Shown piece after piece: positions 24,491 through 33,133 of a stretch of DNA of 44,342 nt. Source of the DNA: Phycisphaerales bacterium (GTDB lineage: Bacteria; Planctomycetota; Phycisphaerae; Phycisphaerales; UBA1924); assembly GCA_027083355.1 (NCBI GenBank), contig JALWOY010000186.1, positions 1-44,342 of the forward strand, given 5' to 3'. The translations under genes and the position numbers were made by a program. The notes under the pieces were generated by a model that ran no database searches, was not told the origin of the DNA, and worked only from the letters and a program-made list of their open reading frames with translations. Positions within the stretch are counted from its first letter, which is position 1; each line of letters begins with the position of its first letter.

Positions 24491-25888
24491 ATGAATATCG
24501 TCATTTGCGGAGCGGGGCATGTCGGGCGTCACGCGGCGGAAGTCCTCGTCGACGAGGGGCACCGCGTCACGGTGATCGATCTCGATTCGGCCGCTCTGCG
24601 GGTCATCCAGGACACCCTCGACGCGGCGACGCTGCACGGTTCGTGCTCGGAGCCCCGCGTGCTGATCGAAGCCGGCGCCCCGAAGGCCGACCTCGTTGTG
24701 GCGGCGACGAACATCGACGAGGTGAACCTGCTCTCGGCGACTCTCGCCAAGGGTCTCGGCGCCAGGAGCGTCGTCGCCCGGGTTCATCACCGCTCGTTCT
24801 TCGAGAACAGCATCTTCGACTATGCCTCGCACCTCGGGATCGACCGGCTGATCTGTCCGGAGTATGTCACGGCCGAGGCGATCGCGCGCACGCTCCGCAA
24901 CCCCGGCGCGATCGCGATCGAGAGTTTCGCCCGGGGCCGGATCGAGATGCAGGAGTTCCCAGTCCCCGATGATTCGCCGGTGCTCGGCAAGCCCCTTTCT
25001 TCGCTCCGTCTGCCCGACCGGACCCGGTTGATCGGCATCTCTCGGGATCATTTCGTGTTCCTGCCGCGGGCCGACAGTGTCATCGAGCCGGGCGATGTCG
25101 TGATCCTGCTGAGCGACAAGGAACACTTCGAGGCGGCGCTGAATATCTTCGGTTTCAAGGCGGGGCTGTCGCGGCGTCGTGTGGTGATCATGGGCGGGCC
25201 GGCGATGGCGGTGTGGCTGTGCCGTTCGTTGCATTCGAGGCGTTTCTCGCTGCGTGTGTTCGAGACGGACACGAACCGGGCGCAGATCCTCGCGGAGAAG
25301 CTGGATTGGGTCACGGTGATCAACGCCGACCCGACGGACGCGGGCGTCTTCAGCGAGGAGGCGATCTCGCAGGCGGACACGTTCATCGCGATCACGAACG
25401 ACGACGAGCGGAACATCCTCGGCAGCGCCTGGGTGAAAAGCCAGGGGGTGAAACAGACGATCGCGGTCGTCCAGAGGCCGCAGTACGGGCATCTGCTCGA
25501 GCACGTCGGGATCGACAAGGCGTTCAGCCCCCGCCTGACCGCGGTGAGCGAGATCCTGAATGTTCTCGAACGTCACGGGCTCCGGCGTGTGACATCGCTC
25601 GCCGAGGGTGTGCTCGACGTTTTCCGCGCCCGCGTCGAGCAGGGCTCCGCGATCACCGGCAGGCCGTTGCGGGATATCCCCGAGCTGGTGTCCTGGGTGG
25701 TCGTCGCGATTGAACACGGCGACAAGGTCACGGTGCCGACGGCGGATACCGTGGTCGAGGTCGGCGATACGGTGCTTGTTGTGGGGCCGCACGGCACGGA
25801 GCAACAACTCGCCGAGCTGCTGGCCACGCACGTCAGCACCCCCCCGGCGGTGCTGAAGGCCGCTCGGAACGTGCCGGCGAGAGGTTGA
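24491..25888 (+). CDS. trkA: Trk potassium uptake regulatory subunit TrkA
   Basis: TrkA is the cytoplasmic nucleotide-binding subunit that gates the TrkH potassium channel. The 465-residue protein has the expected duplicated RCK layout. The first Rossmann motif GAGHVG is at residues 7-12, with the acidic end of the second strand in VIDLDS, then an RCK-C domain. A second RCK half starts near residue 229 with a degenerate glycine motif (IMGGPAMA), followed by its own C-terminal domain. The degenerate second site suggests that only the first half binds NAD(H) in the standard way, though this is inference. GAGGAGG gives a strong start. It is 33 bases from trkH. Confidence 0.93.
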   Translation: MNIVICGAGHVGRHAAEVLVDEGHRVTVIDLDSAALRVIQDTLDAATLHGSCSEPRVLIEAGAPKADLVVAATNIDEVNLLSATLAKGLGARSVVARVHHRSFFENSIFDYASHLGIDRLICPEYVTAEAIARTLRNPGAIAIESFARGRIEMQEFPVPDDSPVLGKPLSSLRLPDRTRLIGISRDHFVFLPRADSVIEPGDVVILLSDKEHFEAALNIFGFKAGLSRRRVVIMGGPAMAVWLCRSLHSRRFSLRVFETDTNRAQILAEKLDWVTVINADPTDAGVFSEEAISQADTFIAITNDDERNILGSAWVKSQGVKQTIAVVQRPQYGHLLEHVGIDKAFSPRLTAVSEILNVLERHGLRRVTSLAEGVLDVFRARVEQGSAITGRPLRDIPELVSWVVVAIEHGDKVTVPTADTVVEVGDTVLVVGPHGTEQQLAELLATHVSTPPAVLKAARNVPARG

Positions 25889-25921
25889 TAGACTCTCGGC
25901 CCTGCCCCCCCGGAGACGGAC

Positions 25922-27448
25922 GTGAAATACGCCTTTGTCGCCAAACAGCTCGCGATTTTGATACTCGTGCTCTCCGGCGTGATGCTGCTTGTCGCGGGGT
26001 GGGCCGGGGCGCAGGCTCTCACGGGCACCGGAAGCGAACGGGAGGCGGCGGGGTCGTTGCTGATCGCCGCCCTCTCCGGTCTGCTTTTCGGGGGATCGGT
26101 CTGGTTGATGACCCGGCGCATCAACGGGTTCCTCGACAAACGCGAGGCGCTCCTGCTCGTCGTGCTTTCGTGGATCGGGGCGGCTGTGCTCGGCGGGGCG
26201 CCCTATTTCGTATGGACACACCTGGCGGGTCTGCCGACCCACCCATACAGCTCACCCGTCGCCTGTTTCTTTGAGGCCATGAGCGGGCTGACGACCACGG
26301 GGGCCACGGTGCTGTCGAACATCGAGGCCGTCCCTTCGTCGCTGCTGCTGTGGAGGGCGACGACACACTGGTTCGGCGGGCTGGGGATTATCGTGTTGTT
26401 CGTCGCGGTGCTGCCCTCTCTGGGGGTCGGGGGGCGGCATCTCTTCGGGATGGAATCGCCGGGGCCGCAGCCGGGAGGGGTACACCCGCACATCCGCGAG
26501 ACGGCCCGGGTGTTGTGGTATATCTATTCCGGGCTGACGCTGCTGCAGATCCTCGCGTTGAAGGTCGCGGGGATGACGTTTTTCGACGCGACGTGCCACG
26601 CGTTCGCGACGCTCGCGACGGGCGGGTTCTCGACGAAAAACGCGAGCGTCGGGGCGTACAACGCCGTCATCCAGGTCATCATCATTGTGTTTATGGTGCT
26701 CGCCGGGGGGAATTTCGGGCTGTACCACAGCCTGCTGCGGGGGAAGTTTCGAGAAGTCTTCCGCGACCCCGAGCTGCGGGTCTACCTCGCCATCATCGCC
26801 TTCTCGGCCGCCGCGATCGCGTTCTGGATCAACGGCACCACGATCGAGACGACCGCGGGTGGGCACGTCCCCGCGACGGCGGGCGTGGCGATCCGGGAGG
26901 CCGCGTTCAATGTGGCCACGATCCAGACGACGACGGGATTCGGGATCTCTGATTTCGATATCTGGCCTTCGCCGACGCGGCTGCTGCTCGTGGTTCTGAT
27001 GTTCGTTGGGGGCAGCGCGGGCTCGACGGCGGGGGGGATCAAGGTCATCCGGATCTGGATCGCCCTGCGGGTGCTCGCCCACGAGATCGAGCGCGTGTTC
27101 CGCCCGCATATCGTCCGCCCCGTCAGGCTCGGGGGCAAGGCGCTCGACCCGACGCTGCGGAACTCGGCGGTGATCTACGTCGTCGGGATGGTCCTGCTGT
27201 TCATCCTCGGCGCGTTCATGGTGCTCGTCTTCGAAGGATCGAAGATGGATATCGCGACCGCCACCACGGCCTCGGCCGCGTGTCTCTGCAATGTCGGCCC
27301 GGGGCTCAGCCTGGTCGGGCCGCTCGAAAATTACGGCTGGATGACCGATTCGACGCTCGCCTGGCTGTCCTTGATGATGCTCATGGGCCGGCTCGAAGTG
27401 CTCCCGGTGCTCGTGCTGATCGTCCCGAGCTACTGGCGTGGGGAGTAG
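25922..27448 (+). CDS. trkH: Trk potassium uptake channel subunit TrkH
   Basis: The protein is a 508-residue polytopic membrane protein that carries potassium into the cell with TrkA. The four pore loops are recognisable: SGLTTTGATV, FATLATGGFSTKN, IQTTTGFGISD and ACLCNVGPG. The last contains CNVGPG, the usual end of the family. The intramembrane loop residues GGSAGSTAGGIK, which form the flexible gate loop in TrkH, are present in the third repeat. The start is GTG with CGGAG upstream. The two genes form a simple K+ uptake operon with no regulator nearby. Confidence 0.94.
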   Translation: MKYAFVAKQLAILILVLSGVMLLVAGWAGAQALTGTGSEREAAGSLLIAALSGLLFGGSVWLMTRRINGFLDKREALLLVVLSWIGAAVLGGAPYFVWTHLAGLPTHPYSSPVACFFEAMSGLTTTGATVLSNIEAVPSSLLLWRATTHWFGGLGIIVLFVAVLPSLGVGGRHLFGMESPGPQPGGVHPHIRETARVLWYIYSGLTLLQILALKVAGMTFFDATCHAFATLATGGFSTKNASVGAYNAVIQVIIIVFMVLAGGNFGLYHSLLRGKFREVFRDPELRVYLAIIAFSAAAIAFWINGTTIETTAGGHVPATAGVAIREAAFNVATIQTTTGFGISDFDIWPSPTRLLLVVLMFVGGSAGSTAGGIKVIRIWIALRVLAHEIERVFRPHIVRPVRLGGKALDPTLRNSAVIYVVGMVLLFILGAFMVLVFEGSKMDIATATTASAACLCNVGPGLSLVGPLENYGWMTDSTLAWLSLMMLMGRLEVLPVLVLIVPSYWRGE

Positions 27449-27458
27449 CATCAGCAGA

Positions 27459-27501
27459 GCGAAGCAGCGAAGCAGCGAAGCAGCAAAGCAACAAAGCAAC
27501 A
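27459..27501. repeat. Octamer tandem repeat after trkH
   Basis: About 5.4 copies of an 8-base unit (GCGAAGCA, drifting to GCAAAGCA and ACAAAGCA) begin 11 bases after the trkH stop. No gene crosses it. The unit resembles the octamer repeated at 38061-38092 (GAAG, two variable bases, then GC). The remainder of the 150-base spacer up to 27598 shows no clear terminator or Shine-Dalgarno. Confidence 0.8.
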
Positions 27502-27598
27502 GATTTGATACTCGCAGAAGCCTGTCGGAGCAGCTCAGATTTGCTGGTCTTCCGCTATTCTGATCAGCCGCTGTGCAGTTCTTTTCCTATCCTTTCGC

Positions 27599-29581
27599 AT
27601 GACCGAACCAATCATCGGGATCGATCTCGGGACGACCAACAGCCTTGTCGCCATCGCCGACGAGCGCGGGCCGAGGGTGTTGACGCCGGACGGCGGCGAC
27701 CCTCTGGTGCCGAGCGTGGTTCGTTTCGAGCCGGGCGGCGGGGTCGTCGTGGGCGCGGACGCCCGGGATCGCGCGGTCGAGTTCCCGCATACCACGGTGT
27801 CGAGCGTCAAAAGGCTGATGGGGCGGAGTGTCCGCGACGCCCGGGCCGATCTGCCTTATCTCGGATACCGCGTCGTCGAGGGGGAACACGACACGGCCCG
27901 GATCGCGATCCCCGGTGAAGACGGTTCGGACCGCATCATCAGCCCGCAGGAAGTCTCGGCGATCATCCTGCGCGAGTTGAAGGGCCGGGCCGAGTTGGTT
28001 CTCGGCACCACGGTCAAGAAGGCGGTGGTGACCGTGCCGGCGTATTTCGACGACGCCCAGCGGCAGGCGACCCGGGATGCGGGCCGGATCGCGGGGCTCG
28101 ACGTCGTGCGGATCGTCAACGAGCCGACCGCGGCCGCGCTCGCCTACGGCCTGGGCACGGCCCGGGAATCGGAGCGCAACGCGGGCACGCGGCACGTCGT
28201 GGTCTACGACCTCGGCGGGGGGACGTTCGATGTCTCGGTGCTGCGACTGACGCCGGGGGAGGACACGAGTTTCTTTCAGGTGCTCTCGACCGCGGGGGAT
28301 ACGCATCTCGGCGGGGACGACATCGACTTCGCACTGGTGAAGTTGTTTGTCGAGGAGATGGGGGCTCAGGCACCTTTGCCCGCCGAGCCGGGTTCTGAGT
28401 CTGGGGTAACGAAATCCTCCTGTCCGGGAGAAGAGGGGAAAGACAACTCGGTTCGGAGAACCGGTGCACCTGTCCCGCTGGAGATGGAAGGGCTGGACGC
28501 TTCGACGAAGAAGGCTCTCGTTTCGTTCGCCCGGGCAGTCAAGCATCGGCTCAGCGAGGAAGAATCCGCGTCGGTCCGGATCGACATGGGTGCCGGGCGG
28601 GTGTACGAGCGGGTCATCACGCGCGCTGAAATCGAGGCGATGATGACGCCGTGGGTCGAGCGGACGATCGCGTCATGCGAACGGGCGATGCGAGACGCGA
28701 AGCGAGATCTTGGGGAATCCGGGATCGATGCCGTCGTGCTCGTGGGCGGGTCGACTCGGGTCCCGCTGGTCCGCCGGCGTGTCGCCGAGTTCTTCGGCGT
28801 CGAACCCTACACCGCGATCGATCCGGATCAGGTCGTCGCGCTCGGGGCCGCGGTTCAGGGCGCGATCCTCGCCGGGTCCCAGAAGGGCGCGTTGCTGCTG
28901 GACGTCATCCCGCTGAGCCTGGGCATCGAGACCCGCGGCGGGGCGGTCGCCAAACTCATCATGCGGAACACCCCCGTGCCGGCCCGCGCGACCGAGATTT
29001 TCTCGACCAGCGTCGACGGGCAAACGTCGATCAAGCTCAACATCGTGCAGGGCGAACGTGAGATGGCCGAGGACTGCCGGAGCCTCGGCGAGTTTCACCT
29101 CAAGGGCCTGCCCCCGATGCCCGCGGGGATCCCACAACTGGAGGTCGAGTTCCTCGTCGACGCCAACGGCGTGCTCAACGTCTCCGCGCACGAAAAACGG
29201 AGCGGAAAACGGGCCGGGCTTCAGATCATCCCCAACCACGGGCTGACCGCCGACGAGGTCGACCGTATCGAGGCCGAGAGTTTCGAGCACGCCCGCGAAG
29301 ACATGACCCGCCACCGCGTTGTCGATCTGGTCGTCAACAGCCGGCTCGATCTCAAATGGATCGGCGAGCGGCTGGAGAAATACGGCGACCAACTCGAACC
29401 GGCATACCGCGAAGAGCTGCGGGGGCTGGTCGAACAGCTGGCCGGGATGGTCGAGCGAGCCGACCGCGATTGGAAGAGTGTCGACCCCGACGCCTTCGCC
29501 CGGCTCAAGCAGGAGCTCGACACGAGGAGCGTTCGGCTCCAGGAGATCGGGATCGCCGAGTCGCTCCGCGGCGACGGTTGA
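27599..29581 (+). CDS. Hsp70-family chaperone (DnaK/HscA-like) with in-frame insertion
   Basis: The protein is 660 residues. The ATPase domain has [10 protein letters not shown] (phosphate 1), the connect motif [29 protein letters not shown] (phosphate 2) and [13 protein letters not shown] (adenosine). The linker and start of the substrate-binding domain follow with [16 protein letters not shown]. The C-terminal part is helical and lacks the conserved acidic end of canonical DnaK, and no dnaJ, grpE or iron-sulfur genes are adjacent. It is therefore probably a paralogue, and I give no symbol. Residues 257-293 are an insertion in subdomain IIB that is unlike the rest and whose DNA looks like a repeat element. 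No Shine-Dalgarno is seen before the ATG, which sits in a T/C-rich stretch. Confidence 0.9.
   Translation: MTEPIIGIDLGTTNSLVAIADERGPRVLTPDGGDPLVPSVVRFEPGGGVVVGADARDRAVEFPHTTVSSVKRLMGRSVRDARADLPYLGYRVVEGEHDTARIAIPGEDGSDRIISPQEVSAIILRELKGRAELVLGTTVKKAVVTVPAYFDDAQRQATRDAGRIAGLDVVRIVNEPTAAALAYGLGTARESERNAGTRHVVVYDLGGGTFDVSVLRLTPGEDTSFFQVLSTAGDTHLGGDDIDFALVKLFVEEMGAQAPLPAEPGSESGVTKSSCPGEEGKDNSVRRTGAPVPLEMEGLDASTKKALVSFARAVKHRLSEEESASVRIDMGAGRVYERVITRAEIEAMMTPWVERTIASCERAMRDAKRDLGESGIDAVVLVGGSTRVPLVRRRVAEFFGVEPYTAIDPDQVVALGAAVQGAILAGSQKGALLLDVIPLSLGIETRGGAVAKLIMRNTPVPARATEIFSTSVDGQTSIKLNIVQGEREMAEDCRSLGEFHLKGLPPMPAGIPQLEVEFLVDANGVLNVSAHEKRSGKRAGLQIIPNHGLTADEVDRIEAESFEHAREDMTRHRVVDLVVNSRLDLKWIGERLEKYGDQLEPAYREELRGLVEQLAGMVERADRDWKSVDPDAFARLKQELDTRSVRLQEIGIAESLRGDG
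28367..28476. repeat. Putative palindromic repeat inserted in the Hsp70 gene
   Basis: About 110 bases begin CAGGCACC and end GGTGCACCTG plus TCCC, an imperfect inverted terminal pair. Inside is a perfect CGGTTC/GAACCG hairpin (28449-28463). The stretch encodes residues 257-293 of the chaperone with no homologous segment in Hsp70s known to me, and is richer in Ser, Gly, Glu and Pro than its surroundings. CAGGCACC-type ends are typical of bacterial intergenic repeats. That identification is from memory, not a search. Confidence 0.5.
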
Positions 29582-29586
29582 TATTC

Positions 29587-29601
29587 GGGTCGGTGCGACC
29601 C
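29587..29601 (+). other. Hairpin after the Hsp70 gene
   Basis: A perfect GGGTCG/CGACCC stem with a GTG loop lies 5 bases after the Hsp70 stop, without a T-run. It may slow or process transcripts before the PA14 gene, but it is not a standard intrinsic terminator. The rest of the 114-base spacer holds a degenerate 9-base repeat (AGACCGGAC-like, about 29621-29645). Confidence 0.35.
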
Positions 29602-29695
29602 GCGCAACCCGCACAAATAGACCGGACAGACCGGGCAGGATCGGGCCGCGCGAGGTGGGGTGTCGCGGCGGTGCTGACCGTCCGAAAAAGACGAT

Positions 29696-32600
29696 ATGCG
29701 TTTTTCCGGGCGACGGGTGATCGTGTGGCTGTGCGCGGTGTGCTGGTTGTTGGTGCCGCGCGCGCACGGGGACGCCGGTCTGCGTGCTTACTGGTCGTTC
29801 GGTGTGACGCACGCGCTCAAACTCGGGCATGTCGACTGGGCTGTCTACGACCTGACCACAACGGTTTCAGACGTCGATTTCCCGTACACCAGCGGCGCCT
29901 TTGTCGCCAACGGGCCGGAGAATTACTTTGCGCTCAGGCTCGTCGGCCGGATCGACATCCCCGCCGACGGCGACTGGACGTTCGGCCTTTCGAGTGACGA
30001 GGCGGCCCGGCTCTGGATCGACGGGCGGCTCGTCGTCAACGACGGCAGCCGACACGGGTTCCACACCCGGGAGGGCACGGTCAATCTCGACGCCGGGGCG
30101 CACGATATCGAGATCCGTTTTCTGGAGCGTTATTACGGCGCGGGGCTTCAACTGCGGTGGTCCGGGCCGGGGGTTGCCGAGGAGATTGTCCCCGCGAGCG
30201 CGTTCACCCTCCGCGACAGCGATCCGGAGTTTCCCGCTGGTGACGGGTTGTGGGTCTACTGGTCACACAACCAGTCCCACGCCGACAACCTCGGCCACAT
30301 CGATTGGACGAATTACGACCGGGCCGAGATCGTTTCCCGCGTGAGCTACCGCATCACGAGCGGCGCGTTCGAGAACGGCGGGCCCGACAATTACTTCGCC
30401 GGCCGGTTCATGGGGCTTGTGGAGGTGCCCGAGAGCGGGACGTGGAGCTTCGAACTGGGGTCGGACGAGGCCGCCGCCTTGATCATCGACGGGCAACCCG
30501 TGATCTCGGATGCCACCCGGCACGGCTTCCACTGGAAGACGGGGTCGGTGCACCTCGACGCGGGTCGGCACAGCATCGAAGTGCGGTACTACGAGCGTTA
30601 TTACGGCGCGGGACTTGTGCTCGCGTGGCGAGGGCCGAGCGATGAATATGTCTCTGTGATCCCGTCGAGCGCCTTCAGCCCCGGCGATGGGATGTCGGCC
30701 GCTGCGTCGGGTGGGCTACGGGCCTACTGGACCTCGAACATGACCTACCCGGATTCGGTCAGCCAGGTGGACTGGACCCAGCACGACACCGTTACGAACG
30801 AGCCGAACATCGCCTATGAAATCACGAGCGGCGCGTTCACCAACGGCGGCCCGACGAACTATTTTTCCGCTCGATTCGTCGGGCTGCTCGATGTTCCCGA
30901 GGGTGGGGCGTGGACCTTCGGCCTGGGTTCCGACGAGTCCGCCCGGCTCTACATCGACGGCGAGCCGGTGATCGTCGACGACACACGCCATGGTTTCCAC
31001 TGGCGTTACACGACGCTCAAACTCGCGGCCGGTCAGCATGATTTCGAGATCAGGTTCTTTGAGCGTTACTACTCGGCCGGTCTCGTGTGCACTTGGCAGG
31101 GGCCGTCGATGCCCTACCAGGAGGTCATCCCGTCCTCGGCGTTCTCGACATACGACGTCGATCCGCCGGTGGAAGGGGCCGGGGGCGAAGGGCTGCGGGC
31201 GTACTGGTACCACGGCATGACCCACGCCGACCGCGCGGGGCATATCGACTGGGCCGACTACGACGACACCTCGCAGGTCGACAACATCTCGTGGCGTGTG
31301 ACCAATCGCCCGTTCGAAGCGGGGCAGCCGGAAAACTATTTCGGCCTGCGGGTCGTCGGGCAGATCGACATCCCCGAGACAGGGACATGGCGATTCGGGC
31401 TGGGCTCGGATGAATCCGCGCAGCTCTTCATCGACGGCCGACCCGTGATCGACGACAGCAGCCGGCACGGGTTCCGCTGGAAACACGCGTCTCTGGATCT
31501 CGACGAGGGCAAGCACGATATCGAGGTGCGATTCTTCGAACGCTATTACAGCGCCGGGCTTGTGCTCACGTGGGATTCACCCAGCGGATACGAGCAGGTT
31601 GTCCCGCCCGCGGCGTTCTCGCACACGGCCGAGGAAGTCCCGTTCGATTCGGGCGGTGGGGGGCTGCGCGCGTACTGGTCGACCGGTGTCCAGCACGCCG
31701 ACAAGGTCGGGCATATCGACTGGGAATCGCACGACCGGGCGACCATCGTCGACAACATCTCGTGGAAACCCACGAGCGGCGCGTTCTATGACGGCGGCCC
31801 ATCGAACTATTTCGCCCTGCGTCTTGTGGGGCAGGTCGACATCCCCGCGACAGGATCGTGGACATTCGGGCTGGGGTCCGACGAGAGCTCCGTGCTGTTC
31901 ATCGACGGCGAACCCGTCGTCGTCGACGATTCCCGGCACAGTGCGCGATGGAAACACGGTTCGGTTACGCTGGACGCCGGGAAGCACGATATCGAAGTCT
32001 GGTTCTATGAGCGGTACTACGGCGCGACGCTATATGTCTCGTGGAGAGGGCCGACCGTCCCGAGCGAGATCATCATCCCAGCCAGCGCGTTCTCGATGCC
32101 GGAATCCGAGGCCCCGTTCGAGCCGGGCGGTGGGATCAGGGCCTACTGGACACGGAACCTCTACCACGCCAACAACGCCGGCCAGATCGACTGGAACGCC
32201 CATGACTCGACCACGATCGAGACGAAGGTGCATTACAAGTTGACGAGTGGGTCGTTCTATTCGGGAGGGCCGAAGAACTATTTCGCTGTGAGATTCGTCG
32301 GGCTCCTCGATATCCCCGAAGACGGCACATGGGCGTTCGAGCTCGGCTCGGACGAGGCCGCCATGCTCTATATCGACGATCGCCCCGTCATCATCGATCA
32401 CACGCGGCACAGTTTCAGATGGAAGCGTTCCACGGTTGCGCTCACGGAGGGCAAGCACAAGGTCGAGGTTCGATACTTCGAGCGGTACTACAGCGCGGGT
32501 TTGTCGCTGGTCTGGCAAGGGCCGTCCATGCCGTTCGCCCGCGTGATCCCCGCTGCGGCTTACAGCACCGACCCGAACCCCACGGTGATCGACAACGGCG

Positions 32601-33106
32601 AGGCCACGCTGCGGGCGGAATGGTTCTGGTACCACCGCTACCTCGACTCGATCGAGACGCTCGATCTCTCAAACCCGCGGGCCACGACGACGGAATCACA
32701 CCCGTACTGGCGGACGACCAGCGGTGCGTTCTTCGACGGGGGTCCGACGAACTTCTTCGTATTGAAACTGACCGGGCGGCTCGTGATCCCGGAGGGCGGC
32801 GTCTGGACATTCAGTCTCGGGAGTGACGAGACCGCGGTCCTCTCCATCGATGGACAGGCCGTCGCCCGGGATACCTCACGCCACAGCTTCAGGTGGAAAA
32901 CGGGCACCGTTTCGCTGACCGAGGGCACGCATGATTTCGAGATCCTCTTCGGCGACCGTTACTATAGCGCCGGCCTCGTCGCGACGTGGAAAGGCCCATC
33001 CGACCCGATCGAATCGGTGATCCCGGCGGCCGCGTTCGAGCAGCCGGGCAGCGGCTCAGATCGACGTGTTGTGCAATGGCGGGAGATCAGCCCGGAGAGC
33101 GATTAG
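29696..33106 (+). CDS. Exported protein of seven PA14 domains
   Basis: The protein is 1136 residues with a signal peptide at 1-26 (VIVWLCAVCWLLVPRAHG). It consists of seven tandem PA14-type domains spaced about 157 residues, starting near residues 28, 184, 340, 499, 656, 813 and 971. Each begins with a variant of GLRAYW....H.....GHIDW. Each then has FGLGSDE.A.L.IDG..V, RH.F.WK..., and ends with a block of the type FERYYSAGL..W.GPS. PA14 domains bind carbohydrates or proteins in many secreted enzymes and adhesins. No enzyme domain is present, so an adhesin or matrix role is likely. The seventh copy is the most diverged. The last 14 residues (RRVVQWREISPESD) match the end of the next protein. 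The start lacks an obvious Shine-Dalgarno. Confidence 0.85.
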   Translation: MRFSGRRVIVWLCAVCWLLVPRAHGDAGLRAYWSFGVTHALKLGHVDWAVYDLTTTVSDVDFPYTSGAFVANGPENYFALRLVGRIDIPADGDWTFGLSSDEAARLWIDGRLVVNDGSRHGFHTREGTVNLDAGAHDIEIRFLERYYGAGLQLRWSGPGVAEEIVPASAFTLRDSDPEFPAGDGLWVYWSHNQSHADNLGHIDWTNYDRAEIVSRVSYRITSGAFENGGPDNYFAGRFMGLVEVPESGTWSFELGSDEAAALIIDGQPVISDATRHGFHWKTGSVHLDAGRHSIEVRYYERYYGAGLVLAWRGPSDEYVSVIPSSAFSPGDGMSAAASGGLRAYWTSNMTYPDSVSQVDWTQHDTVTNEPNIAYEITSGAFTNGGPTNYFSARFVGLLDVPEGGAWTFGLGSDESARLYIDGEPVIVDDTRHGFHWRYTTLKLAAGQHDFEIRFFERYYSAGLVCTWQGPSMPYQEVIPSSAFSTYDVDPPVEGAGGEGLRAYWYHGMTHADRAGHIDWADYDDTSQVDNISWRVTNRPFEAGQPENYFGLRVVGQIDIPETGTWRFGLGSDESAQLFIDGRPVIDDSSRHGFRWKHASLDLDEGKHDIEVRFFERYYSAGLVLTWDSPSGYEQVVPPAAFSHTAEEVPFDSGGGGLRAYWSTGVQHADKVGHIDWESHDRATIVDNISWKPTSGAFYDGGPSNYFALRLVGQVDIPATGSWTFGLGSDESSVLFIDGEPVVVDDSRHSARWKHGSVTLDAGKHDIEVWFYERYYGATLYVSWRGPTVPSEIIIPASAFSMPESEAPFEPGGGIRAYWTRNLYHANNAGQIDWNAHDSTTIETKVHYKLTSGSFYSGGPKNYFAVRFVGLLDIPEDGTWAFELGSDEAAMLYIDDRPVIIDHTRHSFRWKRSTVALTEGKHKVEVRYFERYYSAGLSLVWQGPSMPFARVIPAAAYSTDPNPTVIDNGEATLRAEWFWYHRYLDSIETLDLSNPRATTTESHPYWRTTSGAFFDGGPTNFFVLKLTGRLVIPEGGVWTFSLGSDETAVLSIDGQAVARDTSRHSFRWKTGTVSLTEGTHDFEILFGDRYYSAGLVATWKGPSDPIESVIPAAAFEQPGSGSDRRVVQWREISPESD
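33062..33106 (+). other. C-terminal tag of the PA14 protein
   Basis: The last 15 codons (including stop) encode RRVVQWREISPESD. The next protein ends VRVVNWREISPADR, so RVV-x-WREISP is shared although the rest of the two proteins is unrelated. It may be a sorting or anchoring signal. The DNA of the two tags differs at wobble positions, so they are not a recent copy. Confidence 0.6.
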
Positions 33107-33133
33107 TCGACAATGCAAGATCGGAGAACGAAG

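Noticed and set aside
22870-24504. Long minus-strand open frame opposite the metalloprotease
   Set aside because: Shadow frame of the protease gene, whose plus-strand reading has signal peptide, zinc motif and dockerin-like end.
24347-26242. Long minus-strand open frame opposite trkA and trkH
   Set aside because: Low-complexity charged translation antisense to two recognised genes.
27599-29581. Calling the chaperone DnaK itself
   Set aside because: It lacks the canonical acidic C-terminus and a dnaJ/grpE context, and carries an insertion, so a paralogue is more likely.
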